The translations under genes were made by a program, and so were the position numbers. DNA of 64,000 nt from VXYL01 sp965208525 (lineage in GTDB: Bacteria; Pseudomonadota; Gammaproteobacteria; Pseudomonadales; Azotimanducaceae). Position 1 is the first letter of the stretch, and every line of letters begins with the position of its first letter. The DNA lies in contig OZ242340.1 of NCBI GenBank assembly GCA_965208525.1, positions 3,038,001-3,102,000 of the forward strand, written 5' to 3'. Positions 26,807 through 35,158 of the stretch are shown here, piece after piece. The notes under the pieces were generated by a model. The model saw only the letters and a list, made by a program, of their open reading frames with translations. It was not told the DNA's origin and made no database searches.

Positions 26807-26964
26807 GTTCGTCTCCCCCAAGTTGGTTTCCCGAAGAAGCTGGGACGAACGGTACACTGCGAGGGACGGAAGGGACAGGAGGCGAGGAGGCGCCAAGCGA
26901 CCATGGATCTCCTGTTCGCGTTCATTCGTGCGGGCGCGCGATCTACCGGCGACAGGGGTGCTTG

Positions 26965-28401
26965 ATGCGACTTGCGTCCAATACTCTGGCCTTTGGCGCA
27001 TCCGGCACTGCCTTGGGGCTCGTCAGCAACGGCATCGCGTTCTTCCTGCTGATCTACTACAGCCAAGTGGTGGGCCTGGACCCTTCGCTCGCGGGCTTCG
27101 CACTGCTGCTGGCACTGGTTTTCGATGCGGTTTCGGATCCCTTGGTGGGGCGTTGGTCGGATCACATCCGCAGCCGTCTTGGCCGCCGCCACCCGCTGCT
27201 GTATGCCTCCGTGGTACCGGTTGCGGTCTGCTACTACGCCCTGTGGGTGCCGCCGGAGCTCTCGGAAGCTGGCACGTTTGCGTGGCTGCTGATCTTCACC
27301 ATTGGCCTCCGACTGTCGCTGACGATGCATTCGGTGCCGTTCAACGCGCTCTTGCCGGAACTCGCGCCGGACTACGATGAGCGCACGAGGCTGATGAACT
27401 ACTCGGTGGGTTCGGCGTGGTTCTTCGGCACGCTCATCTCGGTGGCCATGTATGCCTGGTGGCTGGCCGACACGCCGGACTACCCAGACGGGGCGGGCGT
27501 GCTGCGTCGGGCCGGCTACGAAGACGCGGGCGCCGTTGCCGCGGCGGCGGTGGGCATCTGCCTCGCACTTGCCGCGGCCGCCACCCACCGGCACATCCCC
27601 GCGCTCGCGAAGCCGCCTTCGCATGCGCAGTCGGGTGGCCGGGCACTCGCCGAGATGGTGGCAACGCTGCGCGACCGCAATTTGATCATCCTGGTGGCGA
27701 GTGCGGCTCTGGGCGCGATTGCCGGCGGCACCTCCAGCGCGCTTTGGGCATACATGCAGCCTTGGTTCTGGGGCCTTGGCAGCGAGGAGATTCGCACGAT
27801 CCTGGCGGCACAGTTGCTGGCACCGGTTGCCGCGGTCGTGTTGCTGCCTCGCGTTGGCCTCGGCAGCGACAAGAAGCTCAGGATGATCCAGTTCTCCGTG
27901 CTGTCGATTCTGGTTGTTTGTGGACCGGTAATTGCGGACCTGATCGGTGCGTTCCCGTCGGATGGGCACCCGGCGAGATTCCCGGCACTGGTTGTGCTTG
28001 GCGTGCTGCAGGTGATCCTCTCGGTGATGACTGGCGCCTTGGCCGCATCTATGGTGGCGGACGTGGTGGACGCGCGGGCGGTGGCGGTGAGGCGGCGCGA
28101 GGAGGGCCTGGTCATGGCGACCCTATCCTTCGTCGGCAAGGTGGCGGCAGGGATGGGCGTGTGGCTCGGCGGCTTGGTGCTCGCCGTGATCGACTTCCCA
28201 AGCGGCGAAGAGATCGCCGCGCTTGATCGAGACATGGTCGAGCGCCTGGGCTGGTGGTATGGCCCACTGCTGGCCTGCCTCTATGCTGCCTCGGTGGCCG
28301 TGTTGCGCTTCTACCGCCTGAGCCGAGACGACCACGTGGCACATCTGGAGGCGCTTGACCGGGAGGATGGTGTGGTGCCGCAACAAGCGAGAGCCAAATG
28401 A
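26965..28401 (+). CDS. GPH/MelB-type sugar:cation symporter (MFS superfamily)
   Basis: 478-residue polytopic membrane protein with about 12 predicted helices. The GPH-family signature between helices 2 and 3 is clear ('DAVSDPLVGRWSDHIRSRLGRRHP', about 52-75). It resembles MelB/YicJ carriers that import glycosides, pentosides or hexuronides with sodium or protons, although some relatives in catabolic clusters carry other polar organics. The stop overlaps the Rieske oxygenase ATG by 4 bases (ATGA), so uptake of the oxygenase substrate is a reasonable guess. Confidence 0.82.
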   Translation: MRLASNTLAFGASGTALGLVSNGIAFFLLIYYSQVVGLDPSLAGFALLLALVFDAVSDPLVGRWSDHIRSRLGRRHPLLYASVVPVAVCYYALWVPPELSEAGTFAWLLIFTIGLRLSLTMHSVPFNALLPELAPDYDERTRLMNYSVGSAWFFGTLISVAMYAWWLADTPDYPDGAGVLRRAGYEDAGAVAAAAVGICLALAAAATHRHIPALAKPPSHAQSGGRALAEMVATLRDRNLIILVASAALGAIAGGTSSALWAYMQPWFWGLGSEEIRTILAAQLLAPVAAVVLLPRVGLGSDKKLRMIQFSVLSILVVCGPVIADLIGAFPSDGHPARFPALVVLGVLQVILSVMTGALAASMVADVVDARAVAVRRREEGLVMATLSFVGKVAAGMGVWLGGLVLAVIDFPSGEEIAALDRDMVERLGWWYGPLLACLYAASVAVLRFYRLSRDDHVAHLEALDREDGVVPQQARAK

Positions 28402-29600
28402 ACCGGGAGTTCGAGCGGCCACGGCAACTACTGCCGAGGGACGCCTACACCGACGCCAACTGGCTGGAACGCGAGCGCCGGACTTTGTTTGATCGGGCTT
28501 GGGTGTGGGCCGGCATCGAAGCGGACCTGACGCGGCCTGGCGACTTCCTCACCACGAGCATTCAAGGTCAGCAACTCTTCGTCCTGCGGGGCGAGTCGGG
28601 CGAGCTTCGCGCCTTCCACAACATCTGCCGGCACCGAGGCTCGGAGGTGGTGGAGGGGAAGGGCAACGTGGGCAAGGTGGTTCGCTGCCCCTATCACCGC
28701 TGGACCTATGACTTTTCCGGCGGCCTACGTGCCGTCTCGAACGAGGCTGACTGTTTCGGTTCGGTGGCCCGGGAAGGTCTCTCGCTGCACCCGGCGTCCG
28801 TCGGCGTGCACCTCGGCATGGTCTATGTGAACCCCAATCCTGCGCCGCCGGAGCCGTTTGCACAATGGGCGGCAGGACTTGACGAACACGCCTGGCCGCA
28901 CGATTTCGCAGACGGCAGCCTGAAGTTTGCCGGCGAGACTGTCTACGAGATTCGCTGCAACTGGAAGGTTTTCTACGAAAACGCCGTGGACGGCTATCAC
29001 CTCGGCTACCTGCACGACCGCACCCTGGGGCCGCTGTATCCCAACCGCAACGTGTGGCACCGGGCGGGCCGCCACGCCTTGTGGTATTCGACAGAGCGCG
29101 CGGGACCGCCCCAGTCGAACAGCGTCTTGACGGAACGCATCGTGGACGGCGCCGGCGCACGGCGTCTTCAGGGGCACCAACCAGCGACCTATCCCGGCGT
29201 CGTCGCGCTGTTTCCGTTGACCTTCCTGACGCCGAACCCCTGGGGCATCTCCGCCTCCGTGCTCGAGCCCGTGGACACCGAAACCACCCGAATGCGCACC
29301 TTGAGTTGGACACCCGCAAGCGCCAAGGGGTGGCTCGCCAAAGTTCTCGGTCGGCCGAAGCGAACACGGAAATCAGGCCATGCGAAGAAGCCGTCCGTGT
29401 ACCGCCTTGCGGACGCCGACCAGCATCCGCTGGAATCGGGCGACTTCCAGATCGAAGACATGTGGATCTGCGAAAAGATCCAACGCAATCTGCACTCCCC
29501 TCATTTCGAGGTAGGGCCGCTCGCGGACGGCGCCGGCGCGGAATCGCCAGTCGCCCACTTCCAGCAGAGCGTCCTCGACTACGTGGGCGATGGGCGCTAG
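28398..29600 (+). CDS. Rieske non-heme iron oxygenase, alpha subunit
   Basis: 400 residues. The Rieske [2Fe-2S] motif is C77-R-H79 ... C97-P-Y-H100 with the standard 17-residue spacing. The mononuclear iron site is in 'NAVDGYHLGYLH': Asp198 for electron transfer, His201 and His206 as ligands, with Asp near 353 in 'IEDMW' as third ligand. The family inserts oxygen into aromatic rings, or demethylates or hydroxylates quaternary amines and terpenoids. No beta subunit, ferredoxin or reductase gene is adjacent, suggesting a homotrimeric enzyme served by partners elsewhere. Translationally coupled to the symporter. Confidence 0.88.
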   Translation: MNREFERPRQLLPRDAYTDANWLERERRTLFDRAWVWAGIEADLTRPGDFLTTSIQGQQLFVLRGESGELRAFHNICRHRGSEVVEGKGNVGKVVRCPYHRWTYDFSGGLRAVSNEADCFGSVAREGLSLHPASVGVHLGMVYVNPNPAPPEPFAQWAAGLDEHAWPHDFADGSLKFAGETVYEIRCNWKVFYENAVDGYHLGYLHDRTLGPLYPNRNVWHRAGRHALWYSTERAGPPQSNSVLTERIVDGAGARRLQGHQPATYPGVVALFPLTFLTPNPWGISASVLEPVDTETTRMRTLSWTPASAKGWLAKVLGRPKRTRKSGHAKKPSVYRLADADQHPLESGDFQIEDMWICEKIQRNLHSPHFEVGPLADGAGAESPVAHFQQSVLDYVGDGR

Positions 29601-29655
29601 GGCCGGGCCGCTATTGCTTCGAAGGTATCCATCACCTGGCGGGCCTGGCCAGCGG

Positions 29656-31032
29656 TCAGCGTAGCGCGTCCAACACCATGCGCGCGTCGATCACCATCCC
29701 GGTCACGTCGCCAGGCTTGGACCCGTCCGGCGTGAACAGGAATGCGTGAACCGCGGCGTTGCGGGTGGGGAGACTGCCGAGCGGCGGCGGCGTTGCGGCC
29801 TGCCGTGCGCCGAATGCGTTCCACTTGGCCTCGCCGACGAGCAAGGTTGGGGTGGCGACCGACTGGGCCACGATATCGAGTTCGGGGTCGTTGCCGCGCC
29901 AGTAGCGCTGTGCCTGGGCAAACGGACCGAGTTCCGCGATGACCGGCACGACGTGGTGCAGGTGCGGAACCGCTATGCGACTGAGTTCCTCCCATGCATA
30001 CGTTTCAAGCCGCGTGCGTTGGCGTTGCCAGAGCAAAAGGCGTGTCTCGCGGGGTGCCTCGGCCAGCAGCGAGCGATTCGGCGCCACCACGCGGAACCAG
30101 AACCGAAGGAACGGGTCCGCGATCTGGTACACGCTGCGCTTGCCGGACCTCGGATGGCTGCCGAACGGGGTTTCCCGTCGGACGAGGCCCATCTCGGCCA
30201 GGGCCGCGAGCGGTCCGGCGAGGCTTGGCGCCGGACGGCCGATCCTGCCAGCGATCTCGCTCACGCGATGGGCGCCGTTGCCGATGCAGTCAAGTAGCGG
30301 GCGGAGCGCCACAGCCGACGGCATCTCGGCCAGCAGTAAACGGTCTGGCTCTCGATGGAGAGGCCCCGAAGGGTCGAGCACCAAGGCGTCCACGGCGGCA
30401 TCCAGACGATTGCCGAATGGCTCGGCCAGTTCCCAATAGCGCGGCATCCCGCCCCAGACGGAGTAGGCCGAGACCAACTCCCGAGGAGTTGCCTTCGGGA
30501 ATACGTCCGCAAGAAACCCCGCTCGCAGCGGGCGCACGGCAAACGCCTCGGTCGCGCGCCCATACAGTGGTGCGCCGCCATCGAGCAAGGCACCGTGCAT
30601 CATGCGAACGCTGGAACCACTCGCCACCAACGCGACATTCCGATCCGGCGAGTCGAGCCAGTTCTGCAACACGGCAAGGATTTCCGGCTCTGCAGCCAGC
30701 AAGTACGGCAACTCATCGATGATCAGCGGGCCTTGCCACCCTTGACTGCCGGCCTCCCGATCGAGCCGTTGCAGCAGCGTCGGCCAGTCGGGATACGTCA
30801 CTTCGTCGAAGCCGGGAAACCGCGCCGCCAACGCCGACGCCAAATAGCGCCGTTGCACGGCAGGGGCAGAACGATCCACCACAGTGTAGAGCCCGTCGTT
30901 CCGGCTCGCCCACTCGGTCAATAGCCGCGACTTGCCCACCCGTCGCCGGCCCCAGAGCGCAGCGAAGGCACGCGGGTTGGCAACTACCGTGTCAAGGCGA
31001 GCCATTTCTTCAATGCGGTCGATGAACTCCAT
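29656..31032 (-). CDS. AAA-type ATPase with C-terminal DUF234 (PD-(D/E)XK-like) domain
   Basis: 458 residues. Walker A 'WGRRRVGKS' (27-35) and Walker B 'GPLIIDELPYL' with Asp106-Glu107. A winged-helix region lies around 255-295. The C-terminal domain has a nuclease-like signature: Glu384/Asp386 and Glu401-x-Lys403 in 'PELDIVA...LVGEAKW'. Such archaeal-type ATPases with DUF234 occur widely, often in accessory regions; their role is unproven, with mobile-DNA or stress functions suggested. The ATG at 31032 is followed upstream by an unusually AT-rich promoter with an inverted repeat at 31056-31075. It stands alone and is convergent with the Rieske gene. Confidence 0.8.
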   Translation of the reverse strand: MEFIDRIEEMARLDTVVANPRAFAALWGRRRVGKSRLLTEWASRNDGLYTVVDRSAPAVQRRYLASALAARFPGFDEVTYPDWPTLLQRLDREAGSQGWQGPLIIDELPYLLAAEPEILAVLQNWLDSPDRNVALVASGSSVRMMHGALLDGGAPLYGRATEAFAVRPLRAGFLADVFPKATPRELVSAYSVWGGMPRYWELAEPFGNRLDAAVDALVLDPSGPLHREPDRLLLAEMPSAVALRPLLDCIGNGAHRVSEIAGRIGRPAPSLAGPLAALAEMGLVRRETPFGSHPRSGKRSVYQIADPFLRFWFRVVAPNRSLLAEAPRETRLLLWQRQRTRLETYAWEELSRIAVPHLHHVVPVIAELGPFAQAQRYWRGNDPELDIVAQSVATPTLLVGEAKWNAFGARQAATPPPLGSLPTRNAAVHAFLFTPDGSKPGDVTGMVIDARMVLDALR

Positions 31033-31055
31033 CGCCTTGGATTATGCTGTAGAAA

Positions 31056-31075
31056 ATTATGTAGATCAACATAAT
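31056..31075. promoter_or_regulatory. AT-rich inverted repeat (probable operator) upstream of the DUF234 ATPase gene
   Basis: ATTATGT-AGATCA-ACATAAT: a perfect 7-bp inverted repeat with a 6-base spacer, 24 bases before the ATG at 31032, in a 40-base AT-rich patch that stands out sharply from G+C-rich surroundings. It has the size of a dimeric repressor site and overlaps possible -10 hexamers on both strands. The binding protein is unknown; autoregulation by the winged-helix part of the ATPase is one possibility. Confidence 0.55.
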
Positions 31076-31127
31076 ATGTTGCTTACCTCATGGGCTGCGC
31101 CGAGGTCCGCCAGAGGCGCTCATTCCT

Positions 31128-31133
31128 TACAAT
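31128..31133 (+). promoter_or_regulatory. -10 hexamer TACAAT for yghU
   Basis: TACAAT lies 52 bases upstream of the yghU ATG. That leaves a leader of about 45 bases with an AGGAGA ribosome site. The -35 region is weak. Confidence 0.35.
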
Positions 31134-31185
31134 GCAGCCCCGGCGAATCCGTTTAGCCCGCCCGCAACAATCAGGAGAACCCTCA

Positions 31186-32037
31186 ATGCCCGAGTCCACC
31201 CCATACGTCCCGCCGAAAGTCTGGAAGTGGGAGGCCGAGAGCGGTGGCCGTTTTGCCAGCATCAATCGACCCATCGCTGGCGCCACCCACGACAAGGAGT
31301 TGCCGGTCGGCAAGCACCCGCTGCAGCTCTACTCCCTCGGCACCCCCAACGGCGTGAAGGTGACGATCCTGCTGGAAGAGCTGCTGGCGCTCGGCATCGA
31401 GGGTGCCGAATACGACGCTTGGCTCATCAACATCGGTCAGGGGGACCAGTTCGGCAGCGGCTTCGTCGAGATCAACCCCAACTCGAAGATTCCGGGTCTG
31501 CTCGACCGCAGCACGTCGCCGCCCACGCGGGTGTTCGAGTCCGCTGCGATCCTTCTCTATCTGGCCGAGAAGTTCGGCGAGTTCGTTCCCGCAAATGGCC
31601 GAGAGCGGGCGGAGTGCATGTCTTGGCTGTTTTGGCAGATGGGTTCCGCACCCTATCTCGGCGGGGGTTTTGGCCACTTCTACGCCTACGCGCCGGAGAA
31701 ATGGGAGTACCCCATCGACCGCTACGCGATGGAGGTGAAGCGCCAGCTCGATGTGCTAGACCGGAACCTCGCGTCGCGACCGTTCTTGAGTGGCGATTCA
31801 TACAACATCGCCGACATGGCGACCTACCCTTGGTACGGGCAACTTGTGCTGAGTGGGCTCTATGACTCAAAGGAGTTTCTGGAGGTGGACTCCTACACGA
31901 ACGTGGTTCGATGGGCGCAGGAAATCCACAACCGACCGGCGGTGAAGCGCGGCCGACGAGTGAACCGCGCCAGCAAGAGCGGTCTCGCCGAACGCCACGA
32001 CGCGAGCGACCTCGACGCGCTCGAGGCGAATCAGTAG
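31186..32037 (+). CDS. yghU: Glutathione-dependent disulfide-bond oxidoreductase (YghU-like GST)
   Basis: 283-residue glutathione transferase family protein of the Nu class. Extended N-terminus ('PYVPPKVWKWE') and 'FASINRPIAGATHDKELPVGKHPLQLYSLGTPNGVKVT' define YghU. The thioredoxin domain then has 'NPNSKIPGL' for glutathione backbone binding and 'FESAAILLYLAEKFG', followed by the all-helical domain. Relatives bind two glutathiones and reduce disulfides or peroxides. The chosen ATG has AGGAGA and matches the family N-terminus. The length fits the E. coli protein. It fits functionally with gor elsewhere in the window. Confidence 0.9.
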   Translation: MPESTPYVPPKVWKWEAESGGRFASINRPIAGATHDKELPVGKHPLQLYSLGTPNGVKVTILLEELLALGIEGAEYDAWLINIGQGDQFGSGFVEINPNSKIPGLLDRSTSPPTRVFESAAILLYLAEKFGEFVPANGRERAECMSWLFWQMGSAPYLGGGFGHFYAYAPEKWEYPIDRYAMEVKRQLDVLDRNLASRPFLSGDSYNIADMATYPWYGQLVLSGLYDSKEFLEVDSYTNVVRWAQEIHNRPAVKRGRRVNRASKSGLAERHDASDLDALEANQ

Positions 32038-32065
32038 CCCCGGCGAGCAAGCGCGAGGACGGGTC

Positions 32066-32545
32066 GTGGGTGACCGCTCGAAGGTTCGTACCTGCCTATG
32101 GTTTGACGACGAAGCACTCTCGGCGGCGGAGTTCTATTGCGGGCTGTTGCCGGAGAGCGGGGTCGAGCATGTCGAGCGCTATCCGGAAGGCCACGAGATG
32201 GGAACGCCCGGGTCCGTCGCTTCCGTCGAGTTTCGTCTCGGCCGAGTGCCCTATCTCGCGATCAACGGCGGCCCGCATTTCACGCTCAATGAGGCGGCTT
32301 CGATCTTCGTGGCCACCGAGGACCAAGCGGAAACCGATCGACTGTGGAAGGCCCTGACCGCCGACGGCGGCACTGAGAGCCAGTGTGGATGGCTGAAGGA
32401 CCGGTATGGACTGTCCTGGCAGATCGTGCCGCAGCGCGCGCAACAACTGATGTATGGATCGGAAGCCACGCAAGTGTGGAAGGCTCTGATGGCAATGAAG
32501 AAAATCGACATCGCGGCCTTGGAGGCGGCTGCGGCAGGCCGTTAG
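32066..32545 (+). CDS. VOC superfamily protein (PhnB/YdhR-like)
   Basis: 159-residue vicinal-oxygen-chelate fold protein of the PhnB-like group (old name 3-demethylubiquinone methyltransferase-like). 'RTCLWFDDEALSAAEFYCGLLP' opens the first beta-alpha-beta unit, and 'GWLKDRYGLSWQIVP' is the typical second-half motif. Function in this group is mostly unknown; some members have glyoxalase-like or resistance roles. Start is GTG 32066 with GAGGA six bases upstream. It follows yghU by 28 bases on the same strand. Confidence 0.78.
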   Translation: MGDRSKVRTCLWFDDEALSAAEFYCGLLPESGVEHVERYPEGHEMGTPGSVASVEFRLGRVPYLAINGGPHFTLNEAASIFVATEDQAETDRLWKALTADGGTESQCGWLKDRYGLSWQIVPQRAQQLMYGSEATQVWKALMAMKKIDIAALEAAAAGR

Positions 32546-32613
32546 CGGAACCTCCGCATACGTCCCGCCTGAAAGGGGTACGTCGCGACCCCTCCAGAAA
32601 GGATTGTGTCGCG

Positions 32614-33054
32614 CTACTCTTCCGGCTCGGTGAGTAGCCCTCGCTCTGGACTTACGCGGGCTTCCCAATAGGAAACGCGCCCGTTTTCTATCGCGTCCCT
32701 AACGGACCTCTCCCGGGCGGTGAGCTTTGACGTGCCCGACTTGACCTCCACGAACACGATCTCTTGGACGTGGTTGTCCTCGTTGAGACCCGCGAAGACG
32801 ACGTAATCAACGGGGTTGCCCAGGAAGTGGGCATCCTTCGGATCAAACGGGAAGTCGGGCATGAACGGTACGAGGTGCTCGACGACTTGCCCGAGGTTGA
32901 CCGCACGACTCCGCTGCCGGCTGTCTTCCCGACCGAAACGCACGCCAACGCTATGGCCTTCTTCATACCGGGCCTTCGCCCTTGCGGCGGTTCGCCACCA
33001 CAGAATGACAGTGACGATCAGAAGTACGGTCAGTACGACGAGACCGATTTCCAT
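32614..33054 (-). CDS. Membrane-anchored Holliday junction resolvase-like endonuclease
   Basis: 146 residues. One N-terminal transmembrane helix (about 3-20) precedes a basic linker and a PD-(D/E)XK-type core: Glu60, Asp83 in 'NPVDYVVF', and Glu103-x-Lys105 in 'IVFVEVKSG'. This matches the group annotated as predicted endonuclease related to Holliday junction resolvases. No activity is established for the group that I can rely on. The membrane anchor is a puzzle for a DNA enzyme. It is convergent with the VOC gene and 88 bases downstream of the nucleotidyltransferase gene. Confidence 0.75.
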   Translation of the reverse strand: MEIGLVVLTVLLIVTVILWWRTAARAKARYEEGHSVGVRFGREDSRQRSRAVNLGQVVEHLVPFMPDFPFDPKDAHFLGNPVDYVVFAGLNEDNHVQEIVFVEVKSGTSKLTARERSVRDAIENGRVSYWEARVSPERGLLTEPEE

Positions 33055-33142
33055 TGCATCCGAAATGGCAAGCCACTCAGGTGGCTCGCGAGTCTATCAC
33101 CGGGCCTGCCGAGGAGTTCGGACCCTTCGAAGCGCCGGCGGC

Positions 33143-33928
33143 TCAGATCGGTAGTTGGTTATTCGTCAGGTGCGCGCGCGTCGCTTGCTCGAAGCGTTCG
33201 GGCCAGGGTGCACCGATCTTGTCAGCAATGGAGCGTGCGACCGGGAAGAATTCATCGGCAATCATCCGTGTGCGTTCGTGTACTGACGACCACGTAGTTC
33301 CAGCGGGAAGCGCAACGAGCGCGGCCTGCTGGCTCTCCGTCAAGTCCTTGCGCAAGGCGAGCACGCCTCTGCGTGTCTGCCCGCCATTGCCCATGACGAA
33401 CACGCGGATGAGCATGTCCCGGAGGAGGTTGGTGCCGGTTTGCGCCACTACGAGGTCATTGCGGCCCTTGACCACTACAGAGAGCCCAAGGACGCGAATG
33501 AACTCGTTGGCGATGTCGAGCAATGCCTCCGGGGTAGGTTGGGCGGGTGACGGTTTGGCCTTGGAGAGGGGCTCCGACAATCCAAGCTCGTCGAACAGTG
33601 GCTTGACCCTCCCGCTCGTCAGGAAAGCGAGCTCGAACCCGTTGACCACGGTGAGATCGAACCGGAGCCAGTCGTCCGTGATGCAGTTGATTGTGCGGGC
33701 GTTCGGCAACGTCTTGGAGAAGAGAATGGGGGCAATCCTCTCAAGCGCATGCGAAATGCGAGGGAGGACATCGGACACCTCATCGGCATCTGCGACGACA
33801 TATACATCGACGTCGCTGTAAGCATCCGCCTCGTCGCGGCCGTGACTTCCCCCAAGGAACGCGCTGCCAACACCAGGAACTTCCTTGAGCACCTCGCCAA
33901 TCCTCTTTGCGAGCGCCGCCTGATCCAT
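33143..33928 (-). CDS. Nucleotidyltransferase domain protein
   Basis: 261 residues with the pol-beta-type nucleotidyltransferase core. It has Gly26-Gly27-Ser28 in 'FLGGSHGRDEADAYSDVDVYV' with metal ligands Asp39 and Asp41, and a likely third Asp near 91 in 'RFDLTVV'. The helical C-terminal half could be a substrate-binding domain as in aminoglycoside adenylyltransferases; the substrate is unknown and no HEPN partner gene lies next to it. Two ATGs are in frame. GGAGG is 7 bases before the ATG at 33928 but only one base before that at 33934, so 33928 is chosen. Possible roles are drug or tRNA/protein nucleotidylation. Confidence 0.72.
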   Translation of the reverse strand: MDQAALAKRIGEVLKEVPGVGSAFLGGSHGRDEADAYSDVDVYVVADADEVSDVLPRISHALERIAPILFSKTLPNARTINCITDDWLRFDLTVVNGFELAFLTSGRVKPLFDELGLSEPLSKAKPSPAQPTPEALLDIANEFIRVLGLSVVVKGRNDLVVAQTGTNLLRDMLIRVFVMGNGGQTRRGVLALRKDLTESQQAALVALPAGTTWSSVHERTRMIADEFFPVARSIADKIGAPWPERFEQATRAHLTNNQLPI

Positions 33929-33973
33929 GTGCATGCCTCCTTGGCAATGGTAAAGCGAGGGGCCTCAGGGCCC

Positions 33974-35158
33974 TCACACGGTCTGTAGGCCCCGGGCAAT
34001 GGACCTGTTCGTGGCCCTCACGGCCGGCAACAACGCTCCGATCAGTCCGATTCCGCAAGCCCAGACGACTCCGACGACCATGTGCTCCGCGGCAACGTCC
34101 AGACGCAGCGTTAGGTGATTGACGCTTGCACCGGGGCCAAGGTACTGCGTTGCGCCGAAGGTGCTGCCGTCGACAAAGATCCAAGCGAGCAACGCTCCCG
34201 CCACCGCGCCGATGGCCGCCAGCAGGGTCGATTCCACGAGAACCGCCACGGTGATCGGGAAGGTTCCAAACCCGATGGCGCGCAATGTCGCCACCTCGAC
34301 CGTGCGCGCATCCACCGTGGAGTAGGTCATGTTGAGGGCGCCGCAGGTTGCCCCGAACGCCATGATCGCGCCTACGACGTAGGCGATCACGTACGACAGC
34401 CGGGACATGGTCTCCGCCTGACCCCGGTAGTAGTCCGACTCGCGCTCCGCCTTGAGGTTCGCGCCGCGGATGGCGGCGACCGCGGAATGGAATCGCTCGA
34501 AATGATCCGCCGACAGGAGCTGTACCGTCGCCGAACTGAGTTCGTTGCGACCCACCGCGGCCATGAGCGCGGGAGCGTCCGCGAGCAGCTCCGACTCGTG
34601 CGCATTGCCACCGCTCTCGAACACACCAACGATTCGCCAATCGACGCCGCCGACCTTCAGGTGCCTGCCGATGGCGAGAGACGGCGTCGACCGCTGTGCC
34701 AGTCGGCCGACCATCAGTTCGTGGCGGCCTTCCGTGATCGTCCTGCCTTCGACAACGCGGACCTCTGGCCGGAGCTCGAACCCGGTGGGAGTGAGTCCGC
34801 GAATGAGAACCAAGCCGTCCACGTCGTCGAGCATCACGTTGACGAGAACCTCGGGCGAGACCGCAACGTCGCCGTCTCGCTGACGCGCAATGCCGGGAAG
34901 GGAACGCAGCCTTGCGGCGTTCTCGCGGCTGAGGGAACTGAGCGACTCCACAACGGAGCCGTTCCTGAGCACAAGTGCGCGGTCCGGGTGTCCTGTCGTG
35001 GCTATGGCATCGGTCAGGCTGGACGCAAGGGCGAGTGTCATGACGAGGACGAAGACCACGCAGGCGATGCCGACCGCGATTACCAGAGATTCGCCCAACC
35101 TAGCGGAAATGCTGCGCAGGCTCACCAAGGTGATGTGGATTGCTTGCATCGCCGCCAT
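33974..35158 (-). CDS. ABC-type permease, MacB/FtsX family (second of pair)
   Basis: 394-residue membrane protein with one N-terminal helix (about 22-45), a large periplasmic MacB-like domain, and three C-terminal helices beginning at about 265 ('YVIAYVVGAIMAFGATCGALN'). 'DARTVEVATLRAIGFG' is the cytoplasmic coupling motif of FtsX permeases. Such proteins pair with a LolD/MacB-type ATPase to export or mechanically release substrates. Its ATG overlaps the stop of the other permease by one base (TGATG). No ATPase gene or membrane-fusion protein gene is next to it. Confidence 0.8.
   Translation of the reverse strand: MAAMQAIHITLVSLRSISARLGESLVIAVGIACVVFVLVMTLALASSLTDAIATTGHPDRALVLRNGSVVESLSSLSRENAARLRSLPGIARQRDGDVAVSPEVLVNVMLDDVDGLVLIRGLTPTGFELRPEVRVVEGRTITEGRHELMVGRLAQRSTPSLAIGRHLKVGGVDWRIVGVFESGGNAHESELLADAPALMAAVGRNELSSATVQLLSADHFERFHSAVAAIRGANLKAERESDYYRGQAETMSRLSYVIAYVVGAIMAFGATCGALNMTYSTVDARTVEVATLRAIGFGTFPITVAVLVESTLLAAIGAVAGALLAWIFVDGSTFGATQYLGPGASVNHLTLRLDVAAEHMVVGVVWACGIGLIGALLPAVRATNRSIARGLQTV

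Noticed and set aside
33143..33928. A MNT-HEPN toxin-antitoxin pair
   Set aside because: The nucleotidyltransferase is larger than MNT antitoxins, and no HEPN gene with the R-x4-6-H motif lies next to it.
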